NCBI RefSeq assembly: GCF_003628535.1 | Contig: NZ_RBCI01000004.1 | Span: 434,001 to 498,000 of the forward strand | Direction of reading: 5' to 3' | DNA from: Flavisolibacter nicotianae | Lineage (GTDB): Bacteria; Bacteroidota; Bacteroidia; Chitinophagales; Chitinophagaceae | DNA: 64,000 nucleotides | Shown: in pieces, positions 27,654-35,901 of the stretch | How positions within the stretch are numbered: the stretch's first letter is position 1 | How the letters are laid out: the number at the start of each line of letters is the position of its first letter | Notes under the pieces: model-generated | Database searches by the model: none | What the model saw: only the letters and a program-made list of their open reading frames with translations | What the model was told of the DNA's origin: nothing | Translations under genes and position numbers: made by a program

Positions 27654-27678
27654 CAACAACCTTCAAAAACTTATATGG

Positions 27679-27711
27679 GCACACGGTCATCAGCCGTGTG
27701 CTTTTCTTTTT
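27679..27711 (+). terminator. Terminator after dapB
   Basis: Stem GCACACGG / CCGTGTGC with loop TCATCAG, then TTTTCTTTTT, 25 bp past the dapB stop. It ends at the stop codon of the convergent dehydrogenase gene. Confidence 0.85.
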
Positions 27712-28927
27712 AGATGGCGGTGCCGATTTTACCGGACGCATATTCACAGAGGTAGTCGTAGGGCGCCGTCAGTTTGCCCGCGTTTACAATCGTTGCCCTT
27801 TCGATGACTGGTGAAGAACCCTGCAGCAAATCCGGCAGGATGTATTTGATCAGCTGTTCGCCAAAGTATTTGGATGCATCGCGGGGCAATTCATTGGGAA
27901 GGTTGCCAACGGCCATTACGTCGATGCTGTTGGGCATGTAAGGCGCTGTTTTTTGGAAGCTCATTCTGTCGATGCCATACACCGGGTCTTCAATAGTTTG
28001 GTCGCCGGCGTTGATGGGAACAGAACCGTTGCAGTCGTCGGTAATGTCGGCAATGGTAGCGATGCGGAACGAGGGATCAGAAATGGCTTCTCTTTCAAAA
28101 AGACGCGGTACGCCTTTGTCCCAGTATACCCCGTTCATCAGCACATCGGTGTGTGCGGTATAGCGGGAAAAAAGACATTCGTATTCCTGTGGTTTGTGGT
28201 GAAACGCATCCCGGTTATATGTCCCAGTCTCTTTGTGCCGGTAAAGGTCTGCGCCTTTGAGGTGCAGGTAAACGGGGTAGTCGAATTCTCTTGCCACATA
28301 GTCTTCTTTTTCCACTTCTGTCACGCCCAACAGATTCATGATTTCGAGCACGCCGTGGGCCACCCGGCCCGAACCCGTGACGGCGATCTTGCAATTAGGC
28401 AGCTTCAGTCCGAAATATGTATGGATGAGCGATTGAAAATCTTTTTGTTTGTAAACCCGCTCGAGGTGATAGGCCCCGGTTCTTGTGCCATAGGCCATCA
28501 TCCCGTTGTGCGCCCCTACGACGCCGGCAAAAAAACCAAAACCAATGATGCGCTGGCCGTCATCGTGGCGCAGGCATTCGTAGTCGATGAGCGTACATCC
28601 TTTTTCGATCAGCGTTTGCAGGAGCTTTTGGTTGTGTGGCTGCTTTTTACAGGTATGGGAAAAGAAAAGGTATTTTTTGCCCGGCACGACGTCGTGCGGC
28701 GGAACTTCTTTTATTCCCAGTAAAATATCGCAGTCGGCCACGCTGTCGGCCACGGCTATTTTTTGCATCCTGTACTCGCGGTCGCTGAAACAGCGGCCGG
28801 ACGACCGCTCCACAATTACCTGGCAACCCGGATAGGTGGTTTGCAGCCATTTGCATTGTGCCGGCGTCAGTGCCACCCGGTTGTCGGCGGGTATTTTTCC
28901 TTCCCTGATGATTCCAATTTTCAACAT
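27710..28927 (-). CDS. Alanine dehydrogenase / saccharopine dehydrogenase-like NAD(P)-dependent oxidoreductase
   Basis: 405 residues. The N-terminus IGIIREGKIPADNRVALTP is the AlaDH/PNT N-terminal signature, also used by the lysine-forming saccharopine dehydrogenase LYS1. IDYECLRHDDGQRIIGFG and FFAGVVGAHNGM follow, and KIAVTGSGRVAHGVLEI near residue 200 is the Rossmann loop (GSGRVAHG). DVLMNGVYWDKGVPRLF resembles the LYS1 substrate region. I lean to the saccharopine-dehydrogenase-like branch, but the exact substrate is open. It is convergent with dapB, another lysine-pathway gene, which may or may not be meaningful. Confidence 0.7.
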   Translation of the reverse strand: MLKIGIIREGKIPADNRVALTPAQCKWLQTTYPGCQVIVERSSGRCFSDREYRMQKIAVADSVADCDILLGIKEVPPHDVVPGKKYLFFSHTCKKQPHNQKLLQTLIEKGCTLIDYECLRHDDGQRIIGFGFFAGVVGAHNGMMAYGTRTGAYHLERVYKQKDFQSLIHTYFGLKLPNCKIAVTGSGRVAHGVLEIMNLLGVTEVEKEDYVAREFDYPVYLHLKGADLYRHKETGTYNRDAFHHKPQEYECLFSRYTAHTDVLMNGVYWDKGVPRLFEREAISDPSFRIATIADITDDCNGSVPINAGDQTIEDPVYGIDRMSFQKTAPYMPNSIDVMAVGNLPNELPRDASKYFGEQLIKYILPDLLQGSSPVIERATIVNAGKLTAPYDYLCEYASGKIGTAI

Positions 28928-29092
28928 GCCGGTTACAATTTAGGAAGACGCGGTGACATATCGGGTATCAAAAGCACAATCCGCAAAACCGGTGTATGGA
29001 AAATTGCAGCAGTCGCCGCTTAGGTTCCTTTGTTGGCGTCTTCGCCAACCGCAGCGAAATGCAATTTGTCATACATCCTGCCATTCCACTGC

Positions 29093-29122
29093 TTTTGACC
29101 CGGATTCTATTTTGTATATTTG
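29093..29122 (+). promoter_or_regulatory. Promoter of the lipoprotein-CHAT unit
   Basis: TTTTG (29093-29097), 17-bp spacer, then TATATTTG (29115-29122), a full match to TAnnTTTG. The ATG lies 23 bp downstream at 29146. It looks like a housekeeping promoter of the Bacteroidota major sigma. Confidence 0.6.
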
Positions 29123-29145
29123 AATTACCGTAAACGAAAGCTTTC

Positions 29146-29970
29146 ATGAAACGCCTGCTCGTTTTGTTTTTTGTGGCTTGCTACCTGCTACTGTTCTCGC
29201 ACTGCAGTAAAAAAGACACCGCTATTGTACATCCCATTGCCGGCAATACAAGACTCAGCTACGGCGATTCGATTTTCTACCTGAGAAATTCGGCGTACAG
29301 CATTTCTCCCACCCAAACCAAAGCCGGCACCTATTCTGCCTATCCCGACAACCTGAAGATCGACCCAGCCACGGGTGCCATCACCGTCGATGTTCCGGGC
29401 AACGACGGCAACAGTCAAACAGGGCTTTGGTATAAGATCAAATTCCGGTCGGCGGCGTCGGGCGAAACCGATTCCACGATGATCCTGCTTTCCGGGCTTA
29501 CGTATATCGACAAGTTTTACCAGCTGGCGCAAAACGACTCGATCATTTCACCGATTTACAATGCCGACCCGGCAAAGGCCATTCCGTCGGGCAATTACGA
29601 CCTGCAGCATAGCAACGATTTTGCTATCAACCCGGCCAATGGACAAATCAACATCCGCGAGTGCATGCGCCGGGGATATTTCACCAAACAGGCCGGCAGC
29701 ACCGGGTGGAAAAAGGCCACGATCAAATATGCGATCAATGATAAAAGCGTCGGTGCCCTCAACAGCATTGATATCCTTCTTTATTACTATCACACGATCA
29801 GCGAAGTGCCGAGCAATGTCAGTCAATTGATGCAGGCACACCAAACCATGACCCTCGGCCTTCGCACGGGTTACATACCATCGACCGATGGAACCTTTGA
29901 CAGCAGCCTTCCCAGCGATCTTTCGTTATCCAAGCCGCGTCCACCCTGTGTGGTGATTGTTGGCAATTGA
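29146..29970 (+). CDS. Lipoprotein of unknown function, co-transcribed with the CHAT gene
   Basis: 274 residues with a lipoprotein signal (MKRLLVLFFVACYLLLFSHC; lipobox Cys at residue 20). The mature part is beta-rich. Motifs include NTRLSYGDSIFYLRNSAYS and DNLKIDPATGAITVDVPGND, which suggest Ig-like or cadherin-like putative domains in tandem (a second IDP-like NPANGQINI occurs near residue 165). The tail ends in a Pro-Arg-Pro-Pro segment and CVVIVGN. It ends 14 bp before the GTG of the CHAT protease gene, so the two proteins are likely partners. No catalytic motif is visible. Confidence 0.55.
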   Translation: MKRLLVLFFVACYLLLFSHCSKKDTAIVHPIAGNTRLSYGDSIFYLRNSAYSISPTQTKAGTYSAYPDNLKIDPATGAITVDVPGNDGNSQTGLWYKIKFRSAASGETDSTMILLSGLTYIDKFYQLAQNDSIISPIYNADPAKAIPSGNYDLQHSNDFAINPANGQINIRECMRRGYFTKQAGSTGWKKATIKYAINDKSVGALNSIDILLYYYHTISEVPSNVSQLMQAHQTMTLGLRTGYIPSTDGTFDSSLPSDLSLSKPRPPCVVIVGN

Positions 29971-29984
29971 GTTATTTTTAGCGT

Positions 29985-32753
29985 GTGAGAAGCACTGCAT
30001 TGCGAGGCCCATTTTTCCTGGCCCTGCTCCTGGCCGGCCTTTTTCTTTCCCGTTCACAGCAAGTTGCACCAACGGTTGCGGCAATGGCGCAGCAATACAG
30101 CGAAGCGCAGGCAGATTATGACAGTGCTACATTGGCTGGCCGACGCCAAAATGCGGGTGCACAGGACGAAGACCGGTTCAATGCCTCCGCCCTCCGGAAA
30201 TTCCAGCGACTGTATCCCCTGCTGCCCAACGATTCACGCTTCGACTCGCTCCGTTTTTACACAGCGTTTAAGGTGGGGGAACTGCAGCACTATTTTGAGA
30301 ATTTTTCCGAGGCCGTGCATTTTTACAATGCAGCGCTGGCCGTTAAAAAGCAGCGGCAATTGCCCGACTCGGTTTTCTTCAAGCCTTATCTCTACGCCGG
30401 CATTATCTATTACACGCAAAACAAATTTGATTCGGCACTGCAGTATTTCACGGTCGCCGAGTCGATCCAGAAAAAATACAACAACGCCCTGCCGGAAGGC
30501 GAACGGCTGTACAACATCGTGGGTGTGCTTTATTACGAAAGAGGCAACTACCGGCAGGCCCGCAATTATTTTCAAAAAGCCATTGAAGTGCTGCGTCCCG
30601 ACAATGAAGCGTACGACAATCTTTATGTCAACTACCACATCAACCTGGCGCAGATCCTGCTGAAGCTGGAAGAATACGACGAGGCGAACACCATCTACCA
30701 AAAGCTGCTCCCGCTAAACATCATGACCCGTGAAATTTACCATAACCTCGGGTCGCTGAACCTGTCGCTGGGTGCGGCGGAAAAAGCCCTGTTTTTCTTC
30801 CGGAAGATCGGGCCGGGTTATAACAAAGCCATCCGCCTATATAACAGCATGGGCGATGCGTTTTTCAGCGAGCAGCGCTACGACTCGGCCACTGCGTATT
30901 ATAACAAAGCACTTCAAACCTACCAATCGCTGGGCAAGAACAGCGATCCGATCGGCCACGGCCTGACACTGAAAAGCCTGGGGCTTTCTGCCGTGCATTT
31001 TGGCCGGTACAGGGAAGCGTTAGCGTTTTACCAGGAATCCATCCGGCAGTTTTATCCTTCCTTTACCTCGCCGGATATACACCGCAACCCCATCCGGTTT
31101 TCCGGTGTATTTTCCTATATCAATTTGTTCCAGGCACTGGTGGCCAAGGCCGATGCCTGGCATTTTGTTTACCGGCAAACCGATAGCCTTGCCGCGGCAA
31201 GGGAAGAACTGGCCACTTATCAATCGGCGTTTCGCCTGATTGCCTATGTGGAAGGAACCTATGAAAGTGATGAAGCCCGGCTGTTTCTTTCGAAGATCCG
31301 CTCGACGCTGCACGTGAAGCCCATAGCCATTGCATATGAACTGTACCGCCGCACGAAGAACAGCAGTTTTCTTGAAGACCTGTACCTGTTTGACCAGCAA
31401 AATAAGGCGACGGCGCTCGTTTTAAGCCGGCAGCTCAGCGACGAGTTGGGACGAAGCCATTCACCCCTGCTGCAAAAAGAACAGGAACTGAAATCAGCGA
31501 TCACGCTTTCGTCTATCCGTGCGGCGCAGGTCACCGACAGTGCGCAACTGGCGGCACTCAACCAGGGTATTCGCGATAAAGAGATCCAGTTGAGCAAGGT
31601 GCAGGACGAGGTGAACCGGCAAACAGCGGGAAAGGAAACCAGCATACCGTCCATTTCCACCCTGCAAAAAGAAGTGCTTGATAAAAACACCGCGATGGTT
31701 TCTTACCATTTATCGGACAGCCTGCTCACCATCCTGACCATCCGGAAAGATAGCCTTCGCTGCCTGCAGCGAAGCCTGCCCGACCATTTTGCCGAAACCT
31801 TTGCCAATTATCTCCATTACCTGAAAGATCCGGACAACACGACAGCGCAGTCATCTTCACCGGGTCTTTTTTCGCTATTGTTTGATGGTGTTCCGTTACA
31901 GGGTGTCAAAGTACTGATCATCATCCCGGATGATGTGCTGAATTACCTGCCATTTGAAGCCCTGCGAAACAAGGGTGGCCGCTACCTCGTAGAAGACATG
32001 GCCGTGCAATACCAGTACTCATCTGCCCTGTTGAAAAAAGAAAAAAACAACCTGGAAGATGCGGCGGTGCTTTCGTTTGCCCCGTTCAGCCGGCAGGCGG
32101 CAAAGGGATTTTCGCAATTGCCGCATTCGCGGGAAGAAATTGAAGGCCTCCAAGGGCAATCCTTTTTCGATACAGCTGCCACAAAGGCCCGCTTTCTCCA
32201 GCAATGCGGCTCCTACAAACTGGTGCACCTGGCCACCCATGCCGTTGTCAACAGCGAAAAAGACAACCTTTCCTATATCGCGTTTTCTCCGCAAACCAGC
32301 GATCACCTGTTGTATGCCCAGGAAATCTATAACCTGCCGCTGCAGCATACCCAACTGGTAATGCTGAGTGCCTGCGAAACGGGTTCGGGACAACTGGTAA
32401 AGGGCGAAGGTGTGATGAGTTTAAGCCGGGCTTTTCGCTACGCCGGTTGTGCCAACGTGGTCACCACTTTGTGGAAGGCCCACGACTTTTCCACGGCCTA
32501 TCTCACGGCCCGCATTCACCGGCACCTGGACGAAGGGTTATCCATTGCGCAAGCCGTACAGCGGGCCAAGAAGGATTATCTTTCCGACCGCAGCATTCAC
32601 CCGCGGTTAAAACACCCGTTTTACTGGTCGCACCTGGTGTTCATCGGCAATGTACAGGAAGACACGCGGCCGTTCTGGCCATGGCTGGCCGGCGCAGGGC
32701 TGTTGCTGTTTTTCGGTGCTTTGTTTTATTCCCGGTTTCGAAAAACAAGGTGA
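29985..32753 (+). CDS. Periplasmic TPR-CHAT caspase-like protein with C-terminal membrane anchor
   Basis: 922 residues from a GTG (29985), giving a signal peptide (residues 1-24, ending SRSQ). Tetratricopeptide repeats span about residues 75-470 (for example FDSALQYFTVAESIQKKY and YRQARNYFQKAIEVL). A helical linker follows at about 480-560 and a CHAT domain at about 600-890. The caspase-like dyad is present: HLATHA (His752) and LSACETG (Cys797). A single membrane helix (WPWLAGAGLLLFFGALFY) ends in SRFRKTR, so the protease domain should face the periplasm. CHAT proteins are Cys proteases or signalling scaffolds. The gene follows the lipoprotein by 14 bp and its stop lies 14 bp from that of the convergent anti-sigma gene. 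Confidence 0.85.
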   Translation: MRSTALRGPFFLALLLAGLFLSRSQQVAPTVAAMAQQYSEAQADYDSATLAGRRQNAGAQDEDRFNASALRKFQRLYPLLPNDSRFDSLRFYTAFKVGELQHYFENFSEAVHFYNAALAVKKQRQLPDSVFFKPYLYAGIIYYTQNKFDSALQYFTVAESIQKKYNNALPEGERLYNIVGVLYYERGNYRQARNYFQKAIEVLRPDNEAYDNLYVNYHINLAQILLKLEEYDEANTIYQKLLPLNIMTREIYHNLGSLNLSLGAAEKALFFFRKIGPGYNKAIRLYNSMGDAFFSEQRYDSATAYYNKALQTYQSLGKNSDPIGHGLTLKSLGLSAVHFGRYREALAFYQESIRQFYPSFTSPDIHRNPIRFSGVFSYINLFQALVAKADAWHFVYRQTDSLAAAREELATYQSAFRLIAYVEGTYESDEARLFLSKIRSTLHVKPIAIAYELYRRTKNSSFLEDLYLFDQQNKATALVLSRQLSDELGRSHSPLLQKEQELKSAITLSSIRAAQVTDSAQLAALNQGIRDKEIQLSKVQDEVNRQTAGKETSIPSISTLQKEVLDKNTAMVSYHLSDSLLTILTIRKDSLRCLQRSLPDHFAETFANYLHYLKDPDNTTAQSSSPGLFSLLFDGVPLQGVKVLIIIPDDVLNYLPFEALRNKGGRYLVEDMAVQYQYSSALLKKEKNNLEDAAVLSFAPFSRQAAKGFSQLPHSREEIEGLQGQSFFDTAATKARFLQQCGSYKLVHLATHAVVNSEKDNLSYIAFSPQTSDHLLYAQEIYNLPLQHTQLVMLSACETGSGQLVKGEGVMSLSRAFRYAGCANVVTTLWKAHDFSTAYLTARIHRHLDEGLSIAQAVQRAKKDYLSDRSIHPRLKHPFYWSHLVFIGNVQEDTRPFWPWLAGAGLLLFFGALFYSRFRKTR

Positions 32754-32767
32754 GACTGCTCAAGTTA

Positions 32768-33520
32768 TCAGTGACTCTCCAGCTTTTTTACGTCGGCAAG
32801 AAGATCAGCCGAAACCTGTTCGTGGTAAATATGCGCCGGGTTATTGTAAATGCGCTGAAACAATGTTTGCGCTTTTGCAAATTCTTTTGTCTTGAGATAG
32901 GCCAGGGCCAGGTAAAACTCGGCATCCTGCCGGTATTCATTTTCCGTTACGGAAACGGTATGAAACCACCGGGCAGCAGCCTGCCAGTCTTCCGTATGAA
33001 GGTAAGACAGGCCAATCAGCAGGCTGTCTTTAGCCGACAGGGAGACGGCACGGGTCGTAGCCGCAACACCACGGAAATCTTTGTTCTGGTAAAGTGTTTC
33101 GATCTGTGAAAGCTGGTTTGCCGAACTGCGTGCATTGGCCACGTTGAAATCCACAAAAGTTTCGTTGTAGATCCTGTCGGGTGATTGCTGTGTGGCCAGG
33201 TAAAGCCGCACACCAACGAACAGAACCAGGATAGAGGCAGCAACGGCCATCGTATAGCGAACAGCCCGGGAAAGGCGCACGACCTTTGCAGGTGCCTTTT
33301 TTCCCTTCAGCTCCTGCATCATTTCGTGGTGAATGGTTTCTACCTGTTGCCGGGTACCCAGTTGGCGGATTGCCTGGAGGGCTACCTGCAGGTTTTGGTA
33401 TTGTTCACGAAAAACCGCATCGTTTTTCAGCCGGACTTCGACCGCTGCCTTCTCTGTGGCAGAGAGTTCGCCGTCAATATAGCGTACCAGCAGATCCTCG
33501 TTGTGTACAGAATTACTCAT
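32768..33520 (-). CDS. Membrane anti-sigma factor-like protein with periplasmic TPR-like domain
   Basis: 250 residues. The N-terminal 50 residues (DLLVRYIDGELSATEKAAVE) match the anti-sigma fold without the zinc His-Cys-Cys set. A single membrane helix lies at about 88-108 (YTMAVAASILVLFVGVRLYL). The remaining 140 residues look like TPR units (LLIGLSYLHTEDWQAAARWF and FYLALAYLKTKEFAKAQTLF) and would lie in the periplasm. It starts inside the end of the sigma-factor gene (8-bp overlap), the normal order for ECF sigma/anti-sigma pairs. It is predicted to hold the sigma factor inactive at the inner membrane until a periplasmic event releases it. Confidence 0.75.
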   Translation of the reverse strand: MSNSVHNEDLLVRYIDGELSATEKAAVEVRLKNDAVFREQYQNLQVALQAIRQLGTRQQVETIHHEMMQELKGKKAPAKVVRLSRAVRYTMAVAASILVLFVGVRLYLATQQSPDRIYNETFVDFNVANARSSANQLSQIETLYQNKDFRGVAATTRAVSLSAKDSLLIGLSYLHTEDWQAAARWFHTVSVTENEYRQDAEFYLALAYLKTKEFAKAQTLFQRIYNNPAHIYHEQVSADLLADVKKLESH

Positions 33521-34124
33521 GGACGAAGTTTTTCAGTTGATCGTAAAGAAGCGGATTCCCTTTCACCAGTTCTGCCAGCTTTTTCAGGCATTTGCTTTTT
33601 TTGTTGCGGACCACCTGCTCGTTTTCGTACGGCAGCTCTCCCACCATTTCCTTCATGCTTTTATTTTCGTAGTAAAAAAGCAGGAGGATTTTTTTACAAT
33701 TTTCGCCCAGTGCCTCCAGTGTATTCAGCAGTTCACTGCGGGTTTGCTGAAGTTCCATGGCAATGTCGGCGGTTTGGACTTCCCTGTTCATGTTTTTTTC
33801 GTATTTCTCTTCGCGTTTGCTGGCCCGTCCCCGTCGCTTCAGTTCGTTGAGCCAAATGTTTTTGTTGAGCGAAAAAAGAAATGTGCGGATGCTGGATTCG
33901 CCCCTAAACCGCCCCGCTTTGAGCAATTGAATAAAAGCTACCATCACTTCCTGGAAGATATCTTCGGCATCCTGTTCGCTGCCGCTGTTGTTCTGAACGT
34001 AGCGGCTCAGCAAGTCAAAGTTCTCACGATACAGTTGGCGGATCGTTGCAGAGCTCTCCTGGTCATTGGCCAGGTTGCGAATGATCTCTGCATCGGTGAA
34101 CATTTCTTTTCTCAATACCATCAT
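33513..34124 (-). CDS. ECF-type RNA polymerase sigma factor
   Basis: 203 residues. Region 2 spans about 28-95 (YRENFDLLSRYVQNN, DAEDIFQEVMVAFIQL, RTFLFSLNKNIWLNELKRR). Region 4 spans about 130-190 (LEALGENCKKILLLFYYENK and MKEMVGELPYENEQVVRNKK), with no regions 1 or 3, so it is an ECF factor. Two adjacent Met codons can start it (34124 or 34121). It is co-translated with the anti-sigma gene by overlap. Its targets are unknown; autoregulation from the 34125-34629 intergenic region is likely, but I could not read a defined ECF promoter. Confidence 0.88.
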   Translation of the reverse strand: MMVLRKEMFTDAEIIRNLANDQESSATIRQLYRENFDLLSRYVQNNSGSEQDAEDIFQEVMVAFIQLLKAGRFRGESSIRTFLFSLNKNIWLNELKRRGRASKREEKYEKNMNREVQTADIAMELQQTRSELLNTLEALGENCKKILLLFYYENKSMKEMVGELPYENEQVVRNKKSKCLKKLAELVKGNPLLYDQLKNFVHE

Positions 34125-34629
34125 TTGTACGCTGAAAAATGAAAATTGTAACCGGAAGCTAATTTTTTTTCAGAAATGAGCGCCATCCTTTTTGGAACGG
34201 CTTCGGCCGGCGGAGGTTTGGATCGGCAGAAGCACCGGCATTTTCCACGCCTGTGACGTAGAGGGGCAACCGGATTTCACATTTTGTGGAAGGAAAGGTG
34301 CGGAACAAAAATTGCTGTTATGTGTCACCGGCTGTTTTTGTTCTAACAGGATCCTGAGCCAGGTGGCAATCGTAGATTTCCACATGACCAACAACGAAGG
34401 GCTATGTTTTAGCCTGTCGTTGTTGAACAGGATACGAAAAAGATGAAAACAACCGCGGAGAAGTTGATCGTGATAGAAAGAATATTTCAGTTGGGCAGAA
34501 ATCGTTATTGGATGCTTCCTGAAATTTTTTATCTTTATTTCCCGACCATTCGAAAACCAATATATCCGTTGAAAGGTCTTTTTGCTGCTGATATCCCCTG
34601 TGAGGCCTTATGAAAAAAAAGCAAAAGAC
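34125..34629. other. Intergenic region between ECF sigma and a small plus-strand gene
   Basis: About 505 bp. It should contain the promoter of the ECF sigma/anti-sigma pair (minus strand) and that of the small gene at 34630. It is moderately AT-rich towards 34500. Open frames on both strands here lack family features and overlap, so none is called. No terminator with a clear T-run was found. Confidence 0.4.
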
Positions 34630-34887
34630 GTGAAAACAACTACACTTAAATTTCCAAGTTTCGTTTACCTGACGGCTTTCCGGAAATATTCCAAAGCCAA
34701 GCATTGGGAAATCAACATTTCCGACCTGACTGTGCATTGTGATTGCTCGGAAAAAGAAACAGGTTTTGCCTGCAATGATTTCCGTGCGGTAGTCGTAAAC
34801 CCCGCAGAGGCCAGTCGTGAGAATCCTGCTCCTTTCAGCTGGGAGATCGGGACAACTCAGCTCGCCTTTAGCCGTCCTTCGCAGTAA
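34630..34887 (+). CDS. Small protein of unknown function, 85 aa
   Basis: From a GTG at 34630 the frame encodes MKTTTLKFPSFVYLTAFRKY, then KHWEINISDLTVHCDCSEKE, ending SRPSQ. An alternative start lies 48 bp upstream. The opening is hydrophobic-aromatic, and a CDCS cluster sits in the centre. The codon pattern is host-like (third-position C/G) and the frame is free of stops. I have an impression that similar short proteins occur in other Chitinophagaceae but cannot confirm it. No function is proposed. Confidence 0.45.
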   Translation: MKTTTLKFPSFVYLTAFRKYSKAKHWEINISDLTVHCDCSEKETGFACNDFRAVVVNPAEASRENPAPFSWEIGTTQLAFSRPSQ

Positions 34888-35056
34888 TTGCACGTAATTT
34901 CTGAATAATGGCGCTAACACCTGATTGGGTGTTGTTGAATTCTTCCACTGATCCTGTTCAGGGCCGTGCTCTGTTTTTGAACTAAAGATTGGGCGGAAAG
35001 AAGCGCAACCTGCTTTCGCAAGAACGTTGGGTCTTCCCGGCGCCGTCCGGATGGAA

Positions 35057-35647
35057 TCACTTGTGGTGGCCGGCCTTTGCCGTTCGGCGATAATAACGGA
35101 ACCGCAGCAAGGTTGCAGCCAGCAAGACCAGTGCACAGAGTTCAGATACGGCTTTTTCCGCATCCAGAAAATCAACCGGCCGGTCTTTCAGCAAGGGGTC
35201 CAGTGCGATCCCGTGAACAAAAAACAAAATGGCCGCGGCATATGAAAGCAGGTGAAGATTTTTCCAGCCCCGGTAGCCCAGTTTTACCCGCAGGGCTTTT
35301 TGGGAAGAGAGTACAATCCCTACTACTATAAAAAGCGAAACCGTGCCTACCGCTACCGCCCAGCGCTGCGTGGGGGCATGAAGGGGAAAGACAAGGTCGA
35401 TAGCTTTGAATTTTGTGGATGCGTCAAACAGGAGTAAAACAGGGTGCAACAAAACCAGGGTTAGTGAAAGGTAGGCGGTCCAGTTGTGCAAGGTGAAAAG
35501 GCGGATCCGGCGGAGGCCCGGCGGTAGTTTTTTCCACAGCCGGCTTTTTCTGTATGCCGTTCCGAGCAGCATGCCCAGGAGCATGTTCAGTGTCAGTGAA
35601 ATGGTTGCCATCAACCCAAGGGTGGCGGACAGGTCGAGAACATTCAT
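35057..35647 (-). CDS. Ferric reductase-like transmembrane protein (MsrQ/YedZ type)
   Basis: 196 residues with about six hydrophobic segments. Two helices carry the haem-ligand His pairs expected in ferric-reductase-like domains: FTLHNWTAYLSLTLVLLHP (about residues 52-70) and WKNLHLLSYAAAILFFVHGI (about 128-147). Family members such as MsrQ pass electrons across the inner membrane through b-type haems, often to a periplasmic methionine-sulfoxide reductase. No msrP gene is adjacent, so the electron acceptor is unknown. The ATG at 35647 gives a hydrophobic start. Confidence 0.75.
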   Translation of the reverse strand: MNVLDLSATLGLMATISLTLNMLLGMLLGTAYRKSRLWKKLPPGLRRIRLFTLHNWTAYLSLTLVLLHPVLLLFDASTKFKAIDLVFPLHAPTQRWAVAVGTVSLFIVVGIVLSSQKALRVKLGYRGWKNLHLLSYAAAILFFVHGIALDPLLKDRPVDFLDAEKAVSELCALVLLAATLLRFRYYRRTAKAGHHK

Positions 35648-35901
35648 GGCCTTTGATTAAAACTTTCTTTCTTTTTTGAACAAACGTAAATATAGCCTGT
35701 TTCCCATCCCTTGCAGGCTGGTTTGTGAGAATAAAGCACCGTCATTAAAATAATCCAGCGGTTACGATCCCGCACTGCGCGTTGACTCAGGAAAGGTCAC
35801 CTTTCAACAGGTTAAGAAAATAATTAATTTTAAAGACCCGGCACCCCGTTGAGAACGGCAAACTTCAGGTCCTTGGGAAACCGTCATTTTTTACCTTAAC
35901 A

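Noticed and set aside
34402-35175. Minus-strand open frame of 257 codons
   Set aside because: The product is Cys/Ser/Phe-rich without motifs, overlaps the ferric-reductase gene in another frame and the better small gene at 34630.
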